From assembly GCA_948099385.1 (NCBI GenBank), contig CANUEZ040000203.1, positions 2,604,001-2,668,000 of the forward strand: DNA of 64,000 bases, written 5' to 3'. Origin of the DNA: Fasciola hepatica. Lineage: Eukaryota; Platyhelminthes; Trematoda; Plagiorchiida; Fasciolidae. Below the pieces are notes generated by a model, which worked only from the letters and a program-made list of their open reading frames with translations, did no database searches and was not told the DNA's origin. Position 1 is the stretch's first letter. Each line of letters begins with the position of its first letter. Below, one piece after another: positions 52,235 to 64,000 of the stretch. A program made the position numbers and the translations under genes.

Positions 52235-55200
52235 CCTAAGTAAAACCAAGGCATTCCCTTATGAACAATCCACACAGAATGCCCATACAATGCAATAGAG
52301 CAGTAGCAGAGTAGATTTGTATAATATGATTCTCCATGCAGCTTGAACACTGAACTGACCATTGAAAATGAATGAAACACTGTACAGCTGTTTGATCCGC
52401 TAAGGGAATCATGAGCATTGCACATGGACAGAGCCCACACGGTACCCGAACAAGGGTTGGGGTGAACGAATGTCAATCGAAAAACCAATTAACAATGCTA
52501 TCCGATATGGGTCTGAACGCTTTGTTCAACATATACACTACATGATATAGCACAATACCCAAATTGGCTTCGGCTTTCGCTTTCGCTTTGAACGGTAACA
52601 ACCAAATTCTCGCACACCGATCCAATCCTATGTTCCATCACTTCTCTATTTATGGGCCTTAGTAAAACCAAGGCATTCCCTTATGAACAATCCACACAGA
52701 TTGCTCATACAATGCAATAGAGCAGTAGCAGAGTAGATTTGTATAATATGATTCTCCATGCAGCTTGAACACTGAACTGACCATTGAAAATGATTGAAGC
52801 ACTGTACAGCTGTTTGATCCGCTAAGGGAATCATGAGCATTGCACATGGACAGAGCCCACACGGGGACACGAACAAGGGTTGGGGTGAGCGAATGCCAAT
52901 GAAACCCACAAACCACAAGGCTATCCGATATTGGTCTCAACGCTTTGTTCAACGTATACACTACATGATATAGCACAATCCACAAATTGGCTTCGGCTTT
53001 CGCTTTCGCTTTGAAAGGTAACAACCAAATTCTCGCACACCGATCCAATCCTATGTTCCATCAATTCTCTATTTATGGGCCTAAGTAAAACCAAGGCATT
53101 CCCTTATGAACAATCCACACACAGATTGCTCATACAATGCAATAGAGCAGTAGCAGAGTAGATTTGCATAATATGATTCTCCATGCAGCTTGAACACTGA
53201 ACTGACCATTGAAAATGATTGAAGCACTGTACAGCTGTTTGATCCGCTAAGGGAATCATGAGCATTGCACATGGACAGAGCACACACGGGGACACGAACA
53301 AGGGTTGGGGTGAACTAATGTCAGTCGAACACCCAAACCACAAGGCTATCCCATATGGGTCTCAACGCTTTGTTCAACATATACACTACATGATATAGCA
53401 CAATCCCCAAATTGGCTTCGGCTTTCGCTTTCGCTTTGAATGGTAACAACCAAATTCTCGCACACCGATCCAATCCTATGTTCCATCACTTCTCTATTTA
53501 TGGGCCTAAGTAAAACCAAGGCATTCCCTTATGAACAATCCACACAGATTGCTCATACAATGCAATAGAGCAGTAGCAGTGTAGATTTGTATAATATGAT
53601 TATTCATGCAGCTTGACAACGAAACTGACCATTGGAAATTATGGAAGCACTGTACAGCTGTTTGATCCGCTAAGGGAATCATGAGCATTGCACATGGACA
53701 GAGCACACACGGGGACACGAACAAGGGTTGGGGTGAACGAATGTCAGTCGAACACCCAAATGACAACGTTATACGATATGGGTCTGAACGCTTTGTTCAA
53801 CATATACAATACATGATATAGCACAATCCCCAAATTGGCTTCGGCTTTCGCTTTCGCTTTGAAAGGTAACAATCAAATTCTCGCACACCGAACCAATCCT
53901 ATGTTCCATCACTTCTCTATTTATGGGCCTAAGTAAAACCAACGCATTCCCTTATGAACAATCCACACAGATTGCTCATACAATGCAATAGAGCAGTAGC
54001 AGAGTAGATTTGTATAATATGATTCTCCATTAAGCTTGACAACGAAACTGACCATTGAAAATTATGGAAGCACTGTACAGCTGTTTGATCCGCTAAGAGA
54101 ATCATGAGCATTGCACATGGACAGAGCCCACACGGGGACACGACTAAGGTTTCGGGTGAGCGAATGCCAGTGAAACCCACAAACCACAAGGCTATCCGAT
54201 ATTGGTCTCAACGCTTTGTTCAACATATACACTACATGATATAGCACAATCCCCAAATTGGCTTCGGCTTTCGCTTTCGCTTTGAAAGGTAACAACAAAA
54301 TTCTCGCACACCGATTCAATCCTATGTTCCATCACTTCTCTATTTATGGGCCTAACTAAAACCAAGGCATTCCCTTATGAACAATCCACACAGAATGCCC
54401 ATACAATGCAATAGAGCAGTAGCAGAGTAGATTTGTATAATATGATTCTCCATGCAGCTTGAACACTGAACTGACCATTGAAAATGAATGAAACTCTGTA
54501 CAGCTGTTTGATCCGCTAAGGGAATCATGAGCATTGCACATGGAGAGAGCCCACACGGTACCCGAACAAGGGTTGGGGTGAACGAATGTCAATCGAAAAA
54601 CCAATTAACAATGCTATCCGATATGGGTCTCAACGCTTTGTTCAACATATACACTACATGATATAGCACAATACCCAAATTGGCTTCGGCTTTCGCTTTC
54701 GCTTTGAACGGTAACAACCAAATTCTCGCACACCGATCCAATCCTATGTTCCATCACTTCTCTATTTATGGGCCTAAGTAAAACCAACGCATTCCCTTAT
54801 GAACAATCCCCACACAGATTGCTCATACAATGCAATAGAGCAGTAGCAGAGTAGATTTGTATAATATGATTCTCCATGCAGCTTGAACACTGAACTGACC
54901 ATTGAAAATGATTGAAGCACTGTACAGCTGTTTGATCCGCTAAGGGAATCATGAGCATTGCACATGGACAGAGCCCACACGGGGACACGAACAAGGGTTG
55001 GGGTGAGCGAATGCCAGTGAAACCCACAAACCACAAGGCTATCCGATATTGGTCTCAACGCTTTGTTCAACGTATACACTACATGATATAGCACAATCCA
55101 CAAATTGGCTTCGGCTTTCGCTTTCGCTTTGAAAGGTAACAACCAAATTCTCGCACACCAATCCAATCCTATGTTCCATCAATTCTCTATTTATGGGCCT

Positions 55201-57738
55201 AAGTAAAACCAAGGCATTCCCTTATGAACAATCCACACACAGATTGCTCATACAATGCAATAGAGCAGTAGCAGAGTAGATTTGCATAATATGATTCTCC
55301 ATGCAGCTTGAACACTGAACTGACCATTGAAAATGATTGAAGCACTGTACAGCTGTTTGATCCGCTAAGGGAATCATGAGCATTGCACATGGACAGAGCA
55401 CACACGGGGACACGAACAAGGGTTGGGGTGAACGAATGTCAGTCGAACACCCAAACAACAAGGCTATCCCATATGGGTCTCAACGCTTTGTTCAACATAT
55501 ACACTACATGATATAGCACAATCCCCAAATTGGCTTCGGCTTTCGCTTTCGCTTTGAATGGTAACAACCAAATTCTCGCACACCGATCCAATCCTATGTT
55601 CCATCACTTCTCTATTTATGGGCCTAAGTAAAACCAAGGCATTCCCTTATGAACAATCCACACAGATTGCTCATACAATGCAATAGAGCAGTAGCAGTGT
55701 AGATTTGTATAATATGATTATTCATGCAGCTTGACAACGAAACTGACCATTGGAAATTATGGAAGCACTGTACAGCTGTTTGATCCGCTAAGGGAATCAT
55801 GAGCATTGCACATGGACAAAGCCCATACGGAGACACGAACAAGGGTTGGGGTGAACGAATGTCAGTCGAACACCCACTACACAAGGCTATCCGATATGGG
55901 TCTCAACGCTTTGTTCAACATATACACTACATGATATAGCACAATACCCAAATTGGCTTCGGCTTTCGCTTTGGCTTTGAATGGTAACAACCAAATTCTC
56001 GCACACCGATCCAATCCTATGTTCCATCACTTCTCTATTTATGGGGATAAGTAAAACCAAGGCATTCCCTTATGAACAATCCACACAGATTGCTCATACA
56101 ATGCAATAGAGCAGTAGCAGTGTAGATTTGTATAATATGATTATTCATGCAGCTTGACAACGAAACTGACCATTGGATATTATGGAAGCACTGTACAGCT
56201 GTTTGATCCGCTAAGAGAATCATGAGCATTGCACATGGACAGAGCCCACACGGGGACACGACTAAGGTTTCGGGTGAGCGAATGCCAGTGAAACCCACAA
56301 ACCACAAGGCTATCCGATATGGGTCTCAACGCTTTGTTCAACATATACACTACATGATATAGCACAATCCCCAAATTGGCTTCGGCTTTCGCTTTCGCTT
56401 TGAACGGTAACAACAAAATTCTCGCACACCGATTCAATCCTATGTTCCATCACTTCTCTATTTATGGGCCTAACTAAAACCAAGGCATTCCCTTATGAAC
56501 AATCCACACAGAATGCCCATACAATGCAATAGAGCAGTAGCAGAGTAGATTTGTATAATATGATTCTCCATGCAGCTTGAACACTGAACTGACCATTGAA
56601 AATGAATGAAACACTGTACAGCTGTTTGATCCGCTAAGGGAATCATGAGCATTGCACATGGAGAGAGCACACACGGGACACGAACAAGGGTTGGGGTGAA
56701 CGAATGTCAATCGAAAAACCAATTAACAATGCTATCCGATATGTGTCTCAACGCTTTGTTCAACATATACACTACATGATATAGCACAATCCACAAATTG
56801 GCTTCGGCTTTCGCTTTCGCTTTGAAAGGTAACAACCAAATTCTCGCACACCAATCCAATCCTATGTTCCATCACTTCTCTATTTATGGGTCTAAGTAAA
56901 ACCAAGGCATTCCCTTATGAACAATCCCCACACAGATTGCTCATACAATGCAATAGAGCAGTAGCAGAGTAGATTTGTATAATATGATTCTCCATGCAGC
57001 TTGAACACTGAACTGACCATTGAAAATGATTGAAGCACTGTACAGCTGTTTGATCCGCTAAGGGAATCATGAGCATTGCACATGGACAGAGCACACACGG
57101 GGACACGAACAAGGGTTGGGGTGAACGAATGTCAGTCGAACACACAAACCACAAGGCTATCCCATATGGGTCTCAACGGTTTGTTCAACATATACACTAC
57201 ATGATATAGCACAATCCCCAAATTGGCTTCGGCTTTCGCTTTGGCTTTGAATGGTAACAACCAAATTCTCGCACACCGATCCAATCCTATGTTCCATCAC
57301 TTCTCTATTTATGGGCCTAAGTAAAACCAAGGCATTCCCTTATGAACAATCCACACAGATTGCTCATACAATGCAATAGAGCAGTAGCAGTGTAGATTTG
57401 TATAATATGATTATTCATGCAGCTTGACAACGAAACTGACCATTGGAAATTATGGAAGCACTGTACAGCTGTTTGATCCGCTAAGGGAATCATGAGCATT
57501 GCACATGGACAGAGTCCAAACGGGTACACGAACAAGGGTTGGGGTGAACGAATGTCAGTCGAACACCCAAACCACAAGGCTATCCGATATGGGTCTCAAC
57601 GCTTTCTTCAACATATACACTACATGATATAGCACAATCCCCAAATTGGCTTCGGCTTTCGCTTTCGCTTTGAACGGTAACAACCAAATTCTCGCACACC
57701 GATCCAATCCTATGTTCCATCACTTCTCTATTTATGGG
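52235..57738. repeat. HOR F-G-H-I-J pentamer (~2118 bp), two full copies and a shortened third
   Basis: Starts: F 52235, G 52657, H 53080, I 53505, J 53928; F 54351, G 54773, H 55198, I 55623, I/J 56046; F/G 56469, H 56891, I 57316. F-to-F steps are 2116 and 2118 bp. Five distinguishable monomer types in fixed order, repeated with higher identity between HOR copies than between neighbours, is the defining pattern of a higher-order satellite. The third copy lost G by F/G fusion and ends after I, at the border with the right domain. GAAAGG and GAATGG occur here more than GAACGG. Confidence 0.88.
52441..52446. other. GGTACC diagnostic of F-type monomers
   Basis: GGTACC appears in cacacggtacccgaac of F monomers at 41450, 43141, 44411, 46950, 52441 and 54557. 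The F-type monomer at about 56670 has lost it (cacgggacacgaac). Steps between sites (1691, 1270, 2539, 5491, 2116 bp) are close to whole multiples of 423 and map the HOR structure. Confidence 0.8.
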
Positions 57739-59850
57739 CCTTAATAAAACCAAGGCACTCCCTTATGAACAATCCACACAGATTGCTCATACAATGCAAT
57801 AAAGCAGTAGCAGTGTAGATTTGTATAATATGATTCTTCATGCAGCTTCACAACGAAACTGACCATTGGAAATTATGGAAGCACTGTACAGCTGTTTGAT
57901 CCGCTAAGGGAATTATGAGCATTGCACCCGGACACAGCCCACTCGGAGACAAGAAAACGGAATGGGGTGAACGAATGTCAGTCGAACACCCAAACCACAA
58001 GGCTATCCCATATGGGTCTGAACGCTTTGTTCAACATATACACTACATGATATAGCACAATCCCCAAATTGGCTTCGGCTTTCGCTTTCGCTTTCAACGC
58101 TAACAACCAAATTCTCGCACACCGATTCAATCCTATGTTCCATCACTTCTCTATTTATGGGCTTAGTAAAACCAAGGCATTCCCTTATGAACAATCCCAC
58201 GGATGGCTCATACAATGCAATAGAGCAGTAGCAGAGTAGATTTGTATAATATGATTCTCCATGCAGCATGAACACTGAACTGACCATTGAAAATGATGGA
58301 AGCTCTGTACAGCTTTTTGATCCGCTAAGAGAATAGTGAGCATTGCACATGGACATATTCCACACGGGGACACGAACAAGGGTGTGGGTGAATGAGTGTC
58401 CGCCGAACTCCCAAACGACAAGGCTATCCCATATGGGTCTCAACGCTACGTTCAACATATACACTACATGATATAGCAGAATCCCCAAATTAGCTTCGGC
58501 TTTCGCTTTCGCTTTGAACGGTAACAACCAAATTCTCGCACACCGATCCAATCCTATGTTCCATCACTTCTCTATTTATGGGCCCAAGTAAAACCAAGGC
58601 ATTCCCTTATGAACAATCCACACAGATTGCTCATACAATGCAATAGAGCAGTAGCAGAGTAGATTTGTATAATATGATTCTCCATGCAGCTGGACCACTG
58701 AATTCACCATTGAAAAATATGGAAGCACTGTACAGCTGTTTGATCCGCTAAGGGAATCATGAGCATTGCACAAGGACAAAGCCCACTCGGAGACATGAAC
58801 AAGGGTTAGGGTTACCGATTTTCAGTACAACTTCCAAACCACAAGGCTATCCGATATGGGTCTCAACGCTTTGTTCAACATATACACTATATGATATAGC
58901 ACAATCCCCAAATTGGCTTCGGCTTTCGCTTTCGCTTTGAAAGGTAACAACCAAATTCTCGCACACCGATCCAATCCTATGTTCCATCACTTCTCTATTT
59001 ATGGGCCTAAGTAAAACCAAGGCATTCCTTTATGGATATTCCACACAGATTGCTCATACAATGCAATAGAGCAGTAGCAGAGTAGATTTGTATAATATGA
59101 TTCTCCATGCAGCTTGACCACGAAACTGACCATTGGAAAATATGGAAGCACTGCACAGCTGTTTGATCCGCTAAGGGAATCATGAGCATTGCACATGGAC
59201 AGAACACACTCGGATACACGAACAAGGGTTGGGTTAACGAACGACTGTGAAACCCACAGAACACAAGGCTATCCGATATGGGTCTCAACGCTTTGTTCAA
59301 CATATACACTACATGATATAGCACAATCCCCAAATTGGCTTCGGCTTTCGCTTTCGCTTTGAACGGTAACAACCAAATTCTCGCACACCGATCCAATCCT
59401 ATGTTCCATCACTTCTCTATTTATGGGCCAAGTAAAACCAAGGCATTCCCTTATGAACAATCCACACAGATTGCTCATACAATGCAATAGAGCAGTAGCA
59501 GTGTAGATTTGTATAATATGATTCTTCATGCAGCTTGACAACGAAACTGACCATTGGAAATTATGGAAGCACTTTACAGCTGTTTGATCCGCTAAGGGAA
59601 TCATGAGCATTGCACCTGGACACAGCCCACTCGGAGACACGAAAACGGGTTGGGGTGAACGAATGTCAGTCGAACACCCAAACCACAAGGCTATCCGATA
59701 TGGGTCTCAACGCTTTGTTCAACATATACACTACATGATATAGCACAATCCCCAAATTGGCTTCGGCTTTCGCTTTCGCTTTGAATGGTAACAACCAAAT
59801 TCTCGCACACCGATCCAATCCTATGTTCCATCACTTCTCTATTTATGGGC
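57739..59850. repeat. Irregular border monomers with small indels
   Basis: Five monomers at the switch from the F-J domain to the right domain. Each carries private small indels or substitutions: gacaagaaaacggaatgggg (about 57948), gggcttagtaaaacc (-1, about 58159), aatcccacggatggctc (about 58194), gctttttgatcc (about 58312), gttatggatattcc-type change at 59031, gggccaagtaaaacc (about 59426). The first copy of the telomere-like version is at 58803. Border monomers of a HOR domain are expected to be more diverged. Confidence 0.7.
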
Positions 59851-62800
59851 CTAAGAAAATCGAATGCAATCCGTCATGAACAATCCACACAGATTGCTCA
59901 TACAATGCAATAGAGCAGTAGCAGAGTAGATTTGTATAATATGATTCTCCATGCAGCTTGAACACTGAACTGACCATTGAAAATTATGGAAGCACTGTAC
60001 AGCTGTTTGATCCGCTAAGGGAATCATGAGCATTGCACATGGACAAAGCCCATACGGGGACACGAACAAGGGTTAGGGTTACCGATTTTCAGTACAACTT
60101 CCAAACCACAAGGCTATCCGATATGGGTCTGAACGCTTTGTTCAACATATACACTACATGATATAGCACAATCCCCAAATTGGCTTCGGCTTTCGCTTTC
60201 GCTTTGAACGGTAACAACAAAATTCTCGCACACCGATCCAATCCTATGTTCCATCACTTCTCTATTTATGGGCCTAAATAAAACCAAGGCTTTCCCTTAT
60301 GAACAATCCACACAGATTGCTCATACAATGCAATAGAGCAGTAGCAGTGTAGATTTGTATAATATGATTCCCCATGCAGCTTGAACACTGAACTGACCAT
60401 TGAAAATGATGGAAGCACTGTACAGCTGTTTGATCCGCTAAGGGAATCATGAGCATTGCACCTGGACACAGCCCACTCGGAAACACGAAAACGGGTTGGG
60501 GTGAACGAATGTCAGTCGAACACCCAAACCACAAGGCTATCCGATATTGGTCTCAACGCTTTGTTCAACATATACACTACATGATATAGCACAATCCCCA
60601 AATTGGCTTCGGCTTTCGCTTTCGCTTTGAACGGTAACAACCAAATTCTCGCACACCGATTCAATCCTATGTTCCATCACTTCTCTATTTATGGGCCTAA
60701 GTAAAACCAAGGCATTCCCTTATGAACAATCCACACACAGATTGCTCATACAATGCAATAGAGCAGTAGCAGAGTAGATTTGTATAATATGATTCTCCAT
60801 GCAGCTTGAACAATGAACTGACCATTGAAAATGATGGAAGCACTGTACAGCTGTTTGATCCGCTAAGGGAATCATGAGCATTGCACATGGACAGAGCCCA
60901 CACGGGGACACGAACAAGGGTTGGGGTGAACGAATGTCAGTGAAACCCACAAACCAAAAGGCTATCCGATATGGGTCTCAACGCTTTGTTCAACATATAC
61001 ACTACATGATATAGCACAATCCCCAAATTGGCTTCGGCTTTCGCTTTCGCTTTGAACGGTAACAACCAAATTCTCGCACACCGATCCAATCCTATGTTCC
61101 ATCACTTCTCTATTTATGGGCCTAAGAAAATCGAATGCAATCCGTCATGAACAATCCACACAGATTGCTCATACAATGCAATAGAGCAGTAGCAGAGTAG
61201 ATTTGTATAATATGATTCTCCATGCAGCTTGAACACTGAACTGACCATTGAAAATGATTGAAGCACTGTACAGCTGTTTGATCCGCTAAGGGAATCATGA
61301 GCATTGCACATGGACAAAGCCCATACGGGGACACGAACAAGGGTTAGGGTTACCGATTTTCAGTACAACTTCCAAACCACAAGGCTATGCGATATGGGTC
61401 TCAACGCTTTGTTCAACATATACACTACATGATATAGCACAATCCCCAAATTGGCTTCGGCTTTCGCTTTCGCTTTGAACGGTAACAACCAAATTCTCGC
61501 ACACCGATCCAATCCTATGTTCCATCACTTCTCTATTTATGGGCCTAAATAAAACCAAGGCTTTCCCTTATGAACAATCCACACAGATTGCTCATACAAT
61601 GCAATAGATCAGTAGCAGTGTAGATTTGTATAATATGATTCTCCATGCAGCTTGAACACTGAACTGACCATTGAAAATGATGGAAGCACTGTACAGCTGT
61701 TTGATCCGCTAAGGGAATAGTGAGCTTTGCACATGGACAGAGCCCACACGGGGACACGAAAAAGGGTGTGGGTGAATGAGTGTCCGCCGAACTCCCAAAC
61801 GACAAGGCTATCCGATATGGGTCTCAACGCTTTGTTCAACATATACAATACATGATATAGCACAATCCCCAAATTAGCTTCGGCTTTCGCTTTCGCTTTG
61901 AACGGTAACAACCAAATTCTCGCACACCGATTCAATCCTATGTTCCATCACTTCTCTATTTATGGGCCTAAGTAAAACCAAGGCATTCCCTTATGAACAA
62001 TCCCCGCAGATTGCTCATACAATGCAATAGAGCAGTAGCATAGTAGATTTGTATAATATGATTATTCATGCAGCTTGAACACTGAACTGACCATTGAAAA
62101 TTATGGAAGCACTGTACAGCTGTTTGATCCGCTAAGGGAATCATGAGCATTGCGCATGGACAAAGACAATACGGGGACACGAACAAGGGTTGGGGTGAAC
62201 GAATGTCAGTCGAACACCCAAACCACAAGGCTATCCGATATGGGTCTCAACGCTTTGTTCAACATATACACTATATGATATAGCACAATCCCCAAATTGG
62301 CTTCGGCTTTCGCTTTCGCTTTGAACGGTAACAACCAAATTCTCGCACACCGATTCAATCCTATGTTCCATCACTTCTCTATTTATGGGCCTAAGTAAAA
62401 CCAAGGCATTCCCTTATGAACAATCCACACACAGATTGCTCATACAATGCAATAGAGCAGTAGCAGAGTAGATTTGTATAATATGATTCTCCATGCAGCT
62501 TGAACACTGAACTGACCATTGAAAATGATGGAAGCACTGTACAGCTGTTTGATCCGCTAAGGGAATCATGAGCATTGCACATGGACAGAGCCCACACGGG
62601 GACACGAACAAGGGTTAGGGTTACCGATTTTCAGTACAACTTCCAAACCACAAGGCTATCCGATATGGGTCTGAACGCTTTGTTCAACATATACACTACA
62701 TGATATAGCACAATCCCCAAATTGGCTTCGGCTTTCGCTTTCGCTTTGAACGGTAACAACCAAATTCTCGCACACCGATCCAATCCTATGTTCCATCACT

Positions 62801-64000
62801 TCTCTATTTATGGGCCTAAATAAAACCAAGGCTTTCCCTTATGAACAATCCACACAGATTGCTCATACAATGCAATAGAGCAGTAGCAGAGTAGATTTGT
62901 ATAATATGATTCTCCATGCAGCTTGAACACTGAACTGACCATTGAAAATGATGGAAGCACTGTACAGCTGTTTGATCCGCTAAGGGAATCATGAGCATTG
63001 CACATGGACAAAGCCCATACGGGGACACGAACAAGGGTTAGGGTTACCGATTTTCAGTACAACTTCCAAACCACAAGGCTATCCGATATGGGTCTGAACG
63101 CTTTGTTCAACATATACACTACATGATATAGTACAATCCCCAAATTGGCTTCGGCTTTCGCTTTCGCTTTGAACGGTAACAACCAAATTCTCGCACACCG
63201 ATCCAATCCTATGTTCCATCACTTCTCTATTTATGGGCCTAAATAAAACCAAGGCTTTCCCTTATGAACAATCCACACAGATTGCTCATACAATGCAATA
63301 GAGCAGTAGCAGTGTAGATTTGTATAATATGATTCCCCATGCAGCTTGAACACTGAACTGACCATTGAAAATGATGGAAGCACTGTACAGCTGTTTGATC
63401 CGCTAAGGGAATCATGAGCATTGCACCTGGACACAGCCCACTCGGAAACACGAAAACGGGTTGGGGTGAACGAATGTCAGTCGAACACACAAACCACAAG
63501 GCTATCCGATATTGGTCTCAACGCTTTGTTCAACATATACACTACATGATATAGCACAATCCCCAAATTGGCTTCGGCTTTCGCTTTCGCTTTGAACGGT
63601 AACAACCAAATTCTCGCACACCGATTCAATCCTATGTTCCATCACTTCTCTATTTATGGGCCTAAGTAAAACCAAGGCATTCCCTTATGAACAATCCACA
63701 CAGATTGCTCATACAATGCAATAGAGCAGTAGCAGAGTAGATTTGTATAATATGATTCTCCATGCAGCTTGAACACTGAACTGACCATTGAAAATGATGG
63801 AAGCACTGTACAGCTGTTTGATCCGCTAAGGCAATAGTGAGCTTTGCACATGGACAGAGCCCACACGGGGACACGAACAAGGGTTGGGGTGAACGAATGT
63901 CAGTGAAACCCACAAACCAAAAGGCTATCCGATATGGGTCTCAACGCTTTGTTCAACATATACACTACATGATATAGCACAATCCCCAAATTGGCTTCGG
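59851..64000. repeat. HOR Q: right-domain trimer of ~1271 bp
   Basis: The leader aaataaaaccaaggctttcc occurs at about 60274, 61545 and 62816 (1271-bp steps) and again at 63239. The leader aagaaaatcgaatgcaat occurs at about 59851 and 61122 (1271). The gggttagggtta version occurs at 60070, 61341, 62612 and 63035. The monomers at 60274 and 63239 share ctggacacagcccactcgg with acgaaaacgggttgg. The order of the third unit is disturbed after 62.4 kb. GAACGG is again the standard form. The window ends inside the core of a monomer at CCCCAAATTGGCTTCGG. Confidence 0.78.
60070..60081 (+). repeat. Telomere-like GGGTTAGGGTTA inside the monomer
   Basis: The usual aagggttggggtgaacga reads aagggttagggttaccga in five monomers: 58803-58814, 60070-60081, 61341-61352, 62612-62623 and 63035-63046. 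Each has exactly two perfect TTAGGG-type units in a row. The version is always linked to the ttttcagtacaacttcc cassette. Only a few substitutions separate it from the standard block, so it may be coincidental. Confidence 0.6.

Larger units (their letters stand above)
1..64000. repeat. Satellite DNA array, ~423-bp monomer, ~151 tandem copies
   Basis: Seen directly: the same unit recurs head to tail, always in the same orientation, with no unrelated sequence between copies. The CCCCAAATTGG anchor is at 141 in the first copy and 63984 in the last. Most units are 422-425 bp. The length variation comes from small indels: an extra CA in the cacaca run (+2), cccc before acacag (+2), ctaaaggaaatc for ctaagggaatc (+1), loss of AT in tataatatg (-2) and tttgtttatg for tttgtataatatg (-3). 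A reference unit is 241-663. Copies differ by scattered substitutions plus discrete block versions. One monomer carries about 11-12 CpG. Family knowledge: long arrays of this kind with higher-order structure are typical of eukaryotic heterochromatin, often at centromeres. Location and species are inference and cannot be settled from the sequence. The array is open at both ends of the window. Confidence 0.98.

Noticed and set aside
58003..58551. 182-codon reverse-strand open frame
   Set aside because: It spans more than one monomer because border monomers have small indels (for example gggcttag) that shift or remove the usual stop. It is satellite sequence throughout.
1..64000. CRISPR array
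   Set aside because: The repeats are 423 bp and directly abutting, with no short constant repeat and unique spacers.
1..64000. rDNA intergenic-spacer subrepeats or a tandem gene cluster
   Set aside because: No rRNA, tRNA, snRNA or histone-like segment appears in any monomer.
1..64000. Transposon or retroelement insertions
   Set aside because: No break in the 423-bp period other than small indels and one 57-bp deletion. No foreign sequence, terminal repeats or target-site duplications were seen.

Overview
The whole window is one uninterrupted tandem satellite DNA array. The basic unit is about 423 bp, and about 151 head-to-tail copies fill all 64 kb. The core anchor (reading CCCCAAATTGG) recurs from position 141 to position 63984. 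That distance is 151 periods averaging about 423.2 bp once a single 57-bp deletion is allowed for. I found no gene, RNA gene, transposon or unique spacer. Both ends are cut inside a monomer, so the true array is longer. This organisation indicates a eukaryotic chromosome, in constitutive heterochromatin (centromeric, pericentromeric, subtelomeric or sex-chromosome). The species cannot be named from the sequence.

Each monomer is a mosaic. Nearly invariant parts are the gaacaatcc...gattgctc dyad, the gcattgcacatgg block, the catatacactacatgatata block, the CCCCAAATTGG core, a GGCTTT/CGCTTT hexamer run ending in GAAnGG, and the block before tatttatgggcc. Between them lie short cassettes that occur in a limited number of alternative versions. 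The main one is about 40 bp long and follows gggttggggtgaacga. The combination of versions defines subfamilies, and these are arranged in higher-order repeats (HORs).

Layout from left to right:
- 1-20 kb: left domain, rich in the versions ...acaagtctatcc and cactagtctatcc. It contains near-identical trimers (1271 bp at 3.7-6.3 kb; 1274 bp at 7.1-9.7 kb) and an 847-bp dimer (16.8-18.2 kb).
- 20-32 kb: transitional domain with the 57-bp-deleted monomer (20.98 kb), a 2118-bp pentamer that lost one monomer (22.2-25.6 kb), and the GGGCCC-cassette modules (27.3-31.1 kb).
- 32-39 kb: two trimer families, C (32.8-36.2 kb) and D (36.6-38.7 kb).
- 39-57.7 kb: the most highly organised domain. It has a five-monomer HOR (F-G-H-I-J, about 2118 bp) and long-range duplications at offsets of 9301, 9725, 10150 and 10991 bp. 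GAAAGG dominates here at the site that reads GAACGG elsewhere.
- 57.7-64 kb: right domain, returning to GAACGG. A 1271-bp trimer rhythm carries a monomer version containing two perfect TTAGGG-type telomeric units.

Nothing acts as a gene set. The window is best read as a record of unequal crossing-over, local amplification and cassette exchange. The features most worth following up are the CENP-B-box-like 17-mer next to the hexamer run, the conserved dyad, the internal telomere-like variant, and the reused chimeric monomers that give breakpoints for array evolution.
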